From assembly GCA_003241845.1 (NCBI GenBank), contig QBMN01000017.1, forward strand, positions 1 through 50,015: 50,015 nucleotides of DNA, written 5' to 3'. The stretch's first letter is position 1. Each line of letters starts with the position of its first letter. The position numbers were made by a program, and so were the translations under genes. Below are positions 42,447 through 50,015 of this stretch, in pieces. The stretch is from Shackletoniella antarctica (lineage in GTDB: Bacteria > Cyanobacteriota > Cyanobacteriia > Phormidesmidales > Phormidesmidaceae). The notes under the pieces are model-generated. The model was not told where the DNA came from. It did not search any database and saw only the letters and a list, made by a program, of their open reading frames with translations.

Positions 42447-43397
42447 ATGCCCATTGCCCTGATCACCGACTTTGGCACCCAAGACAGCTACGTGGGCGTA
42501 ATGAAGGGCGTTATCGCTACCCTAGCCCCCACGGCTCAGCTGATTGACCTCACCCACGACCTGCCGCCGCAGGATCTCTACGCCGCCCGTTTTGCGCTGC
42601 TCAGCGCCTACCCCTACCTGCCAGTCGGGTCTATTTTTCTGGTGGTGGTCGATCCGGGGGTGGGTACGAGTCGTCGGGCGATCGCCCTCCAGACCGGCCA
42701 AGGCTTTTTGGTCGGGCCAGACAACGGGGTGCTCAGCGGCATTTTAGAGAATGAACCCATTTTGAATGCCGCTGAGCTGACTAACCCCAGCTTCTGGCGA
42801 TTGCCTCACCCCAGCACCACCTTCCACGGACGCGATATCTTTGCCCCGGCAGCAGCCCACCTGGCCAACGGAGTAGCTCTGGGCGAATTGGGATCGCCGA
42901 TCGCCCCTGATTCTCTGGTGCGGCTGCCGCTGACACCTCCCCTAGCCACAGCCACCGGCTGGGAAGGCTCGGTGCAATATATTGACCGCTTTGGCAACGC
43001 CGCCACCACCATTACCGCCAGCGCTGTAGCCTCTGGCCCCTGGCAGCTCACCCTAGGCCAGACCACACTGCCGGGGGCTAAAACCTACGGCGAGGCGGCG
43101 GCTGGAGCAGCACTGGCGCTGGTGGGCAGCCACGGGTTTATAGAAATTGCGGTGAACCAGGGCAGCGCCCAGCAGCGGTTTGGGCTAAAGGTGGGCGATC
43201 GCATTCTCATCACCCAAAAAACCACCGTGCGGGCGCACAGCGGTGCGCCCCAACCCAGCGGTGCGCCCCAGCCCAGCAGTGCGCCCCAGCCCGATATCTC
43301 CCCTACCCCTGCACCGGACGGTTTCGCAGCGCACCGCCAGTACTGGTCTGACCATGGGCCTGATTGGCCCTCACCCAGGCCCGGTAATCTTCGGTGA
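42447..43397 (+). CDS. SAM hydroxide adenosyltransferase / SAM hydrolase family protein with repeat-derived C-terminal tail
   Basis: MPIALITDFGTQDSYVGVMKGVIATLAPTAQLIDLTHDLPPQDLYAARFALLSAYPYLPVGSIFLVVVDPGVGT; native-looking end near DRILITQKT, then RAHSGAPQPSGAPQPSSAPQP. Confidence 0.92.
   Translation: MPIALITDFGTQDSYVGVMKGVIATLAPTAQLIDLTHDLPPQDLYAARFALLSAYPYLPVGSIFLVVVDPGVGTSRRAIALQTGQGFLVGPDNGVLSGILENEPILNAAELTNPSFWRLPHPSTTFHGRDIFAPAAAHLANGVALGELGSPIAPDSLVRLPLTPPLATATGWEGSVQYIDRFGNAATTITASAVASGPWQLTLGQTTLPGAKTYGEAAAGAALALVGSHGFIEIAVNQGSAQQRFGLKVGDRILITQKTTVRAHSGAPQPSGAPQPSSAPQPDISPTPAPDGFAAHRQYWSDHGPDWPSPRPGNLR
43227..43290. repeat. GGGCGCAC-type palindrome with reiterated half units, within the SAM hydrolase ORF
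   Basis: accgtgcgggcgcacagcggtgcgccccaacccagcggtgcgccccagcccagcagtgcgcccc. Confidence 0.9.
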
Positions 43398-43896
43398 GCT
43401 GGCGTTCGATGCGGTGTTTGATGGTGGCCAAAATGCCGCTGAGGAACGCTTTGCCCGCGCAATCGAGCATGGCAGCGGGCATAAAGCTAATCGGCGGCGG
43501 CAATTCTAAATGAATTTGCAGGTCGGCCTGCCCCCGCAGCTCGGTGTGGCTGGCCTCACGGTGGGGCGTGAGCTTGCCCTTCAGCGCCAGACCAAAGGAA
43601 TCATTCACAAAGCTGAGGTAGTCGGGGCCTTTGACCTGGCAGCCCACCGACTCCAGGTGCAGACTGCCATCAGAGAGCGATCGCACCTGCAAATCGGCGG
43701 TGGGTTCAATGCTAATGCCCATAAATTGCAGCGGCCGCAGGCTCAGCCGATAGACCCCATCGCCCAGCACCTCAATGCGGCGCGGGTCGGTAATCGCCTG
43801 CACCAGACGCTGGGGCTGCCGCAAGTAGTGCTCAATCGGAATGGCCTCGTTGGGCACCCGCAGGCGTAGGGCTTGGCTGGCGTGGAAATCTTTCAT
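43303..43896 (-). CDS. DUF1997 family protein
   Basis: FHASQALRLRVPNEAIPIEHYLRQPQRLVQAITDPRRIEVLGDGVYRLSLRPLQFMGISIEPTADLQV. Confidence 0.82.
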   Translation of the reverse strand: MKDFHASQALRLRVPNEAIPIEHYLRQPQRLVQAITDPRRIEVLGDGVYRLSLRPLQFMGISIEPTADLQVRSLSDGSLHLESVGCQVKGPDYLSFVNDSFGLALKGKLTPHREASHTELRGQADLQIHLELPPPISFMPAAMLDCAGKAFLSGILATIKHRIERQLTEDYRAWVRANQAHGQTSTGGALRNRPVQG

Positions 43897-44161
43897 AAAA
43901 GAAAGCTACCTGAAAACGGTGTATTACCAAGGGCAGATGAAGCTTTGTAACCCTTCCTTAATAATTTAATACGTTCTTCTGGTCGCGTGGGGTTTGCAGG
44001 GCAGTGTTGGGCACTCTAAGAGGCTTTACCCAGGGTTGTCTTAGGAGAGATGAGGAGATCCTCCCCGGCGATATTCGGCCCTCCGACTCGCGGCTTTGGC
44101 TGAGAGAGCGTTACATAGAGTTACTACTTATTCAGGGTCAGCTGCACCCAAAGAGACTGCC

Positions 44162-44407
44162 ATGACATTTACCCCAACCCACGTTTTAATTTCGCGCACC
44201 AAAGAGACCCCGGTGCAGCTGGTAGCTGGGCCTAAGGGCTACTGGCTCTACACCGAAGCCGAGGCGCAGAAGACCACGGCCCCTGCCTTTGAGGTGCGTC
44301 CCAAGCTCGGCGTTTACTGTCGGGGGCAGCAGGTGGTAGGTTTTCGCCTACAGCCGCTGGTCGCCGCGACAGCCGCTCAGCCCAAAGCAACCACTGTTGC
44401 TCAGTAG
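44162..44407 (+). CDS. Small hypothetical protein
   Basis: 81-aa ORF MTFTPTHVLISRTKETPVQLVAGPKGYWLYTEAEAQ; ATG at 44162. Confidence 0.6.
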   Translation: MTFTPTHVLISRTKETPVQLVAGPKGYWLYTEAEAQKTTAPAFEVRPKLGVYCRGQQVVGFRLQPLVAATAAQPKATTVAQ

Positions 44408-44474
44408 CGTCACAACAAGCGGCACAATAAAAGGACGTTTTTCTAGATGGAATACGCCTGAACCAAGGGTGACG

Positions 44475-44509
44475 TCATAGGGGATAAACGGCTGTTTACC
44501 CCCTATGAT
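44475..44509 (-). terminator. Hairpin downstream of the histidine kinase
   Basis: tcataggggataaac...gtttaccccctatga inverted repeat with one mismatch. Confidence 0.6.
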
Positions 44510-44515
44510 CTCGAC

Positions 44516-45643
44516 TTAGCCAGCGCCCTGGGCCTGAGAATTCTGTGCCTGAGAATGTCTAGGCAACTCAACGATAAAGCTAGTGCCTTTGCCCGCCTCA
44601 CTGCTAACTGTAATTGTTCCGTGATGAGCCTCAACAATATTTTTAACTAAAAATAACCCTAGCCCCCAGCCGGTTTGATCGTCAGTAAAGGTGCTGCGAC
44701 GAAACTGCTGAAACAGAATTGATTGAGCGCTTGAGTCAATCGGCTGCCCCTCATTGTGAATAGTAAAGCTGACGTTGGTTTCAGTTTGCTGAATCACAAA
44801 GGTAATGGGCGTAGCAGAAGCACCATATTTGACGGCATTAGTCGCTAAGTTTTCAATCACCCGCCGCACCTCTTTAGGGCTGCAACTAATCCAAACGTCA
44901 GCATCAGAGCAGATGACAAAGCGATCGCCGTAGGCAAGCGCAAGATCTTCTACGATATCTTTGACCAGGCTGTTTAGGTTGCACTCTTCAAACTCAACTG
45001 TCAGGCTATATCCCGCCCGCAGCCGACTGGCATCGAGCAGGTTTTGAATCATCGAGTTCAACCGGTCAGCTGCAACTAGCATCTTGGCTACAATGTCTCT
45101 ATGCCTGTCTCCTGCCTTAAACTGAGGCAGCGTCAGTTGAGCACCCATTTTTATGACGTTAAGCGGGCCTCTCAGATCGTGGGTCAGCGTCACCATAAAG
45201 AGCTCTTGAATATCTTGCAGCGTCTGAGAAAACTGAGTCGCCGCATCGCTAACGGCTTGCTCAAGGGAGCTGATAATGATGTCTCGTTCTCTTGCCGCTA
45301 AGGGCGCTTCTGCTTCTAAAATTTGAAAGATAATTTGTCGAAGAATGCTGTACTCAAACATTAGCTGGGGGAGGGAGTAGTCGGCGTATCCTGCTCGCTC
45401 TTGCCCGTGCTCAATGCTAACCTGGATACTTTGTAGCCTGGTTATTATAATCTGACTCGTTGTCCGTTCAGATTGGTTGGAGAGGTCGTCGGCTAAATGG
45501 TTGAGATAGTGGGGTAGTGAATCTCTCAACACAAGAGAGCTTTGATGCTTAGAGGCAGCTATTTCAGCCCGCACTCGCACTTCCCACATCTCTATGATTT
45601 TCTGAGAATTTTGTTTGAGGCAGCTAGATGTTTGGTTGGTCAT
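44516..45643 (-). CDS. Sensor histidine kinase with RsbRD-like N-terminal domain
   Basis: H-box MVTLTHDLRGPLNVIKMGAQL, N-box VIENLATNAVKYG, G-box GWGLGLFLVKNIVEAHHGTITVSSEAGKGTSFIVELP; start ATG 45643 or 45673. Confidence 0.92.
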   Translation of the reverse strand: MTNQTSSCLKQNSQKIIEMWEVRVRAEIAASKHQSSLVLRDSLPHYLNHLADDLSNQSERTTSQIIITRLQSIQVSIEHGQERAGYADYSLPQLMFEYSILRQIIFQILEAEAPLAARERDIIISSLEQAVSDAATQFSQTLQDIQELFMVTLTHDLRGPLNVIKMGAQLTLPQFKAGDRHRDIVAKMLVAADRLNSMIQNLLDASRLRAGYSLTVEFEECNLNSLVKDIVEDLALAYGDRFVICSDADVWISCSPKEVRRVIENLATNAVKYGASATPITFVIQQTETNVSFTIHNEGQPIDSSAQSILFQQFRRSTFTDDQTGWGLGLFLVKNIVEAHHGTITVSSEAGKGTSFIVELPRHSQAQNSQAQGAG

Positions 45644-45816
45644 GCGGTTGATGTGCGCTACTTCCCTCAGCAAAAAATAAGCTTTTAAAAGTGAGCTGTA
45701 GGATGTTTGAACGACTATTATAACTTGACCCAGTCATTGGATTGACTATAGCAATCCTATTTAATTTGTGAAATGGAGATACTTGCTAGATAAGGCTTTT
45801 AAGCCTCTGTTCCTTC

Positions 45817-45961
45817 AGAGAATGTTTTAAAAGGGTCGGCTTGAGTGTCAGAAGTCACCTGTACGGATGACCGTGATGCTTAAAAGCCTCATTCTCTCGT
45901 TATGGTTTCTCTGTGGTCAAGGTAGTTTAAGCTACCCTGGAAGACTTTTAAAACACTCTCT
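45817..45961. repeat. Inverted-repeat-bounded intergenic element
   Basis: agagaatgttttaaaag (45817-45833) versus cttttaaaacactctct (45945-45961), 16/17 complementary. Confidence 0.6.
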
Positions 45962-46085
45962 CAGTAATCACGACGGATTGCTGCAGTTGGCGTTGATTGG
46001 CCGACCGGCTTTCCACCTGACTCCCTGATTTTGAACAAGTTTTGATGATCTTAATCTTTAAATTAGGCAAGCTATGGCACGAGCA

Positions 46086-46258
46086 TACCAGGTCAGCTCA
46101 GAATTTAGGAGTCATTCGTAAATAAACCACCGATTCGAGCTGACTGGGACTATCGATCCAGCCATATAGGGCATCAACGATCCGGTAACTTAATTCCGAA
46201 CGAGTCCTTATTGTCTGCCCACAGGTAGAACTCTACCCTTGAATTAGGTTGAGATTTG
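46086..46258 (+). repeat. Dispersed TACCAAGTCC element, divergent copy D
   Basis: ATACCAGGTCAGCTCAGAATTT...CTGCCCACAGGTAGAACTCTACCCTTGAATTAGGTTGAGATTT. Confidence 0.5.
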
Positions 46259-46320
46259 ATAAAAAAGTTAGTTTAAGCACACTTTGAAAAAATTACAGCT
46301 CTCGACCGGGACTTGATATA

Positions 46321-47448
46321 TCAGCGATTGAGCAAGACCTGCTGAATCAAAGTGGCTAATTTTGTGGCGCTGTCGGCAGTGGCTAGGTGGCCAGCGGCGG
46401 TGGCCATGTCAGCCAGCCGCTGGGGCTGGGCGAGGAGATCTAGGGCCAACGCCTGGAGTTGGCCTGACGACGTTTTGCCCTGGGGCAGCATGAGGGCGGC
46501 ATTGGCCTGGGCAAACACCGCTGCATTCACCGTCTGGTGATCTTCCGCTGCGTAGGGGTAGGGAATCAGAATTGAGGGGGTGCGAGAAATCGCCAGTTCT
46601 GTCAGCGTGCCCGCCCCAGAGCGACCAATGGCCAGGGTGGCCCGATGCATGAGGGCGGCCATGGAGCTAAAGAAGGGCCGATGAATGTACTGAGCATGGG
46701 CAAAACTGTCGGCATCGGGGTCACTGCTGCCGGTTTGGTGCACAATCCAGGCTCCGGCCTCAATCCAGGCGGGGGCGGCGGCTCGCACCAGCTGGTTTAC
46801 CGCGACGGCCCCCTGGCTACCGCCCACCACCACAATCAGCGGCACCCCCTCGGGGATGGCGGGGTCGGTTAGGTCTGGGGGAGCTAGCGTCAGGAACTCG
46901 TCTCTCACGGGGGTGCCCACCACAACGATTTGGGCCTTGGGTAGGTGGGCGCGCGCGGCCTCAAACCCCAGCGCCACCGTGGTACACCAGGGGCTGAGCC
47001 AGCGGGTAACCTTGCCCGGCAGGGCGTTAGACTCGTGCAGCACGGCGGGCAGGCCGAGCGATCGCGCTGCAATAATCGCCGGGGCCGCAATATAGCCTCC
47101 GGTGGTAAATACCCCGTCGAATTTTCCGGCTTTAAGCAGGTGGCGCACCTGCCCGATCGCCCGGCCAAACTGCCCCAGGGTCTTGACCGTGCCCAGCCCA
47201 GGCCGCCCCTGAAACCCAGCCATGCGCACCGTATGCAGCGGAAAGTGGTCGGGCACCAGGGTGGTTTCGAGGCGATCGGGCACCCCCAGCCACTCAATTG
47301 AGTAGTGGGCATCGAGCAGGGCGGTGGCGGTGGCGATCGCCGGAAACAAATGCCCACCCGTGCCGCTGGCTGCTACCAGCAGCCGAGGCGAGGCCGCTGG
47401 GTTCGAGGCTGCCGGGTTCGAGGACGCTCGGGTAGATGCTGGAGACAA
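46321..47448 (-). CDS. murG: UDP-N-acetylglucosamine--N-acetylmuramyl-(pentapeptide) pyrophosphoryl-undecaprenol N-acetylglucosamine transferase
   Basis: LLVAASGTGGHLFPAIATA; GGYIAAPAIIAARSLGLPAVLHESNALPGKVTRWLS; GGSQGAVAVNQLV; AIGRSGAGTLTELAISRTPSILIPYPYAAEDHQTVNA. Confidence 0.96.
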   Translation of the reverse strand: MSPASTRASSNPAASNPAASPRLLVAASGTGGHLFPAIATATALLDAHYSIEWLGVPDRLETTLVPDHFPLHTVRMAGFQGRPGLGTVKTLGQFGRAIGQVRHLLKAGKFDGVFTTGGYIAAPAIIAARSLGLPAVLHESNALPGKVTRWLSPWCTTVALGFEAARAHLPKAQIVVVGTPVRDEFLTLAPPDLTDPAIPEGVPLIVVVGGSQGAVAVNQLVRAAAPAWIEAGAWIVHQTGSSDPDADSFAHAQYIHRPFFSSMAALMHRATLAIGRSGAGTLTELAISRTPSILIPYPYAAEDHQTVNAAVFAQANAALMLPQGKTSSGQLQALALDLLAQPQRLADMATAAGHLATADSATKLATLIQQVLLNR

Positions 47449-47539
47449 GGGAACACCCTCGACGCTGAAAACGCCTCTAACTATACCAACTCCCTGTCTA
47501 TTGATATAAGGTAGACGGAGTATTGATGGCGTAGGACGG

Positions 47540-48367
47540 TTGAGCGTGGCAAAAGCTTCAGCAAAGCGATGGGGTCTAGAGGCATTGTCGGGGGCGTTGT
47601 CAGGGACGTTATCAATGGTGGCCCTGAGCCTGGGTGCTGGGATGGTAATATCCCCGGCTCAGGCTAACCCGCCCGTCGTCGCCCAGGCGGCCCCCGCCGA
47701 AGTGCAGAGCCTGCTCACTGAGCTAGAGGCAGCGGCGAGCGATCGCAGCCTCGACGGCGTAATGGCCTTCTACAGCGAGTCATTTACCAGCGACACTGGG
47801 TTTGACTATGCCCAGCTGCGCCAAACCCTAGAGACTCTCTGGCAGCAGTACCCCGACCTGACCTACGACATTGAGCTACTCAGCTGGCAGGCCGCTGGCC
47901 CCAACAGCTACACCGTCGAAACCCGTACCCTGATCACCGGGCAGCAGACACTACCCAACCGCACCCTGGCCCTCAGCGCCGATGTCACCTCACGCCAGCA
48001 GCTAGACTCGGGCAAAATCACCTCCCAAGCAACTCTTTCAGAAACCAGTCGTTTGGTGTCGGGCACCAACCCACCTAGTATCCAGGTACAACTACCCCAA
48101 ACCCTTTCCCCTGGCCAGAGCTACAGCTTTGACACGATCGTGCTAGAACCCCTAGAGCAGCGCACCCTGATGGGAGTAGCTGTAGAAGAAGGGGTCACCG
48201 CCGAAGACTTTTTCGAGCCGCGCCCGGTGGTGTTTGGCATTCTTAGCTCTGGCGGTCTCTATAAGGTGGGCACTGCCCCCGCCGCACCCGACAGCCGCTG
48301 GGTCTCTACCGTTGTCATTCGCGAAGACGGCATGGTGGTCGAAACCCGCCGCCTGCGCGTTGAGTAG
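47540..48367 (+). CDS. Secreted protein with NTF2-like domain
   Basis: Signal-like N-terminus, then LLTELEAAASDRSLDGVMAFYSESFTSDTGFDYAQLRQTLETLWQQYPDLTYDIELLSW; start codon uncertain. Confidence 0.7.
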   Translation: MSVAKASAKRWGLEALSGALSGTLSMVALSLGAGMVISPAQANPPVVAQAAPAEVQSLLTELEAAASDRSLDGVMAFYSESFTSDTGFDYAQLRQTLETLWQQYPDLTYDIELLSWQAAGPNSYTVETRTLITGQQTLPNRTLALSADVTSRQQLDSGKITSQATLSETSRLVSGTNPPSIQVQLPQTLSPGQSYSFDTIVLEPLEQRTLMGVAVEEGVTAEDFFEPRPVVFGILSSGGLYKVGTAPAAPDSRWVSTVVIREDGMVVETRRLRVE

Positions 48368-48431
48368 ATTCACCGCTTGGGTATAGGTCTAGGTACAAGG
48401 CCCGATTGAGAACTCTGCATGTCAGGTACCG

Positions 48432-49040
48432 ATGGCAAACTCTAACTGGCTGGTTACCGACGACGGCAACCACCGCCCCTTTGGCGACCCCGAAACCTTA
48501 GAACCAGGGCGCTACTACCGCTTGTACCGGTTTCTCACCGAGCTAGAAGATATTCTCGACACTTTCCACGACGACCTCAGCCGTCTAGAAGCGATTACGC
48601 CCCTGGTTCGCAAGCTGCTAGTTAGCTCCTACTGGCTGCAAATGGAGTATAAAAACCCCGATCCCGCTACGGGCTGGAGCGTTAACTTTCTCTACCGCGA
48701 GCATGAGTTTCCGATCACGGTGCAGATGGTGACCTGGCTGCCGGGGCACAAATCTACCATTCACAACCACGGAACCTGGGGCATTGTCGCCCTGGTGGGC
48801 GGCCAAGAGCGCAACCGCATTTGGCGGCGAGCCCCCCAGCCCGGCCAGCCCGATCGCATCGAGCTGGTCGACGAGATCATTCTCAACCCCGGCGATGTGG
48901 TGGCCCTCACCGCCAACGCCATTCACAGCGTCGAGCCGCTGGGCGAGGAGCCAACGGTGTCGTTTAACCTCTACGGCGTGACCAACTTTAGCGATCGCCG
49001 CGAGTTTGACGTAGAAAACCACAGTGCGAAGCCGTTTTAG
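48432..49040 (+). CDS. Cysteine dioxygenase-like / cupin protein
   Basis: VQMVTWLPGHKSTIHNHGTWGIVALVGGQERNRIWRRA...LNPGDVVALTANAIHSVEPLGEEPTVSFNLYGVT. Confidence 0.87.
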   Translation: MANSNWLVTDDGNHRPFGDPETLEPGRYYRLYRFLTELEDILDTFHDDLSRLEAITPLVRKLLVSSYWLQMEYKNPDPATGWSVNFLYREHEFPITVQMVTWLPGHKSTIHNHGTWGIVALVGGQERNRIWRRAPQPGQPDRIELVDEIILNPGDVVALTANAIHSVEPLGEEPTVSFNLYGVTNFSDRREFDVENHSAKPF

Positions 49041-49283
49041 GGATTGAGAAGGAGTACCTCACCCCTCACCCTCTAACTTTCTTCCCCACGGGATGAAAGA
49101 TTTGGCAAGTTGGGGTAAACTTCATCAGACCATTGGGGAAATGCTCTCTAAAACTGGGTTGTAGCCCAGGGCTAAGCCTGTTTAGCCATTGGCCTGTTTT
49201 AGCTTTTGGGATGACTCACCTTCAGGGTGGCTCACCCAGCCCCGTTACCCTCTCCCTTTGCCAACGCCAGGATAACTCGACCT

Positions 49284-50015
49284 ATGAGCCAGGAAGAATC
49301 CCGCAGCACCGCCACACTGCCGCCCGAGGAGCCTACCCCGGTCGAGCCAGAGGTTCTGGTAACCACCTACGCCGACAGCCTCATTGCCGAGCTGTTTGAC
49401 GACGTAGACAAAATCTTAGACGGCGACGAAGCCGCCCTGGCGGCGGTAGAAGCTGCCCCGGAGCCTGCTTCCACGGCGATCGCGCCGATTATTGACGTGC
49501 CTATCACCGCAGAGCCTCCGGCAGCAGACGCAGACCTAGCTCCCCTGGGCAGCGAAATTGACTTCTTTAGCGATGGCGATGCTCAACCGGCGATCGCCCC
49601 GCCCCCGGCCAAGACGCGCTTTGGCAAGCTCTTTGACCGGCTGCTGCTGGCTATTACCGCGCTCTCGCTGATGGGGGTTGGGGGGCTGCTGTGGTTTAGC
49701 CAGCAGGCCAATCGCTCAGCCGCCCCCGACACCGCAGCGCAGCAGTCTGACGAAGAATTTTTGGCTTACCTACAGCGATCGCTAGAGGTGATCGCTGACA
49801 AGGTGGAGCGTGGCGAACTGGGCAGTGACACCGTCGCCAGCCAGACGCCCACCGGGGCCGTAGTGCCCGGCCCGCCGATGCTGCCACCCCTGGGGGCAGG
49901 CGGCACCGTGGGCAGCCTGGGCGGTGGCCCCGTCAACGTGATTGAGCGGGTCTACATTCCCTACCAAACCAACCAGCAGCCCCCGGCGGTCGTTCCTGGC
50001 CTGGTGCCTCAGCCC
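49284..50015 (+). CDS. Hypothetical single-TM protein, truncated by window end
   Basis: Open frame from ATG 49284 to the last base (244 codons): MSQEESRSTATLPPEEPTPVEPEVLVTTYADSLIAELFDDVDKILDGDEAAL...LLLAITALSLMGVGGLLWFSQQ...; missing from the ORF track because no stop is in the window. Confidence 0.8.
   Translation, partial: MSQEESRSTATLPPEEPTPVEPEVLVTTYADSLIAELFDDVDKILDGDEAALAAVEAAPEPASTAIAPIIDVPITAEPPAADADLAPLGSEIDFFSDGDAQPAIAPPPAKTRFGKLFDRLLLAITALSLMGVGGLLWFSQQANRSAAPDTAAQQSDEEFLAYLQRSLEVIADKVERGELGSDTVASQTPTGAVVPGPPMLPPLGAGGTVGSLGGGPVNVIERVYIPYQTNQQPPAVVPGLVPQP

Overview
This window is cyanobacterial chromosomal DNA: frequent HIP1-type GCGATCGC sites, nrtB-nrtC-nrtD, a glutamate synthase large subunit and other typically cyanobacterial families. 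Core genes recognised: nrtBCD nitrate ABC transporter, sdhA/frdA-type flavoprotein, GOGAT large subunit, ppsA, moaC, murG, SAM hydroxide adenosyltransferase, an MFS transporter, a rhomboid protease, GST and two tRNA-Arg genes. Accessory content: two Uma2-family proteins, DUF4258/DUF2283 and UPF0175/DUF3368 toxin-antitoxin-like remnants, a pentapeptide-repeat protein, a GAF-GGDEF-EAL protein, and a compact chaperone-usher type pilus operon (two small secreted subunits, PapD-like chaperone, usher). Most striking non-gene signals: (1) a 184-bp MITE-like element with 13-bp perfect terminal inverted repeats (TIRs) and a 6-bp target duplication that splits a small ORF; removing it in silico restores an 89-codon frame. 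(2) A 286-bp element with perfect 16-bp TIRs and a 10-bp target duplication upstream of the pilus operon. (3) A GGGCGCAC(N4)GTGCGCCC palindrome family between genes that also sits in-frame inside GOGAT and apparently replaced the stop codon of the SAM hydrolase. (4) A second dispersed element family with ATACCAAGTCC-like ends. (5) A duplicated fragment of the sdhA 5' end next to a Uma2 gene. All calls come from reading the sequence; no database searches were run.
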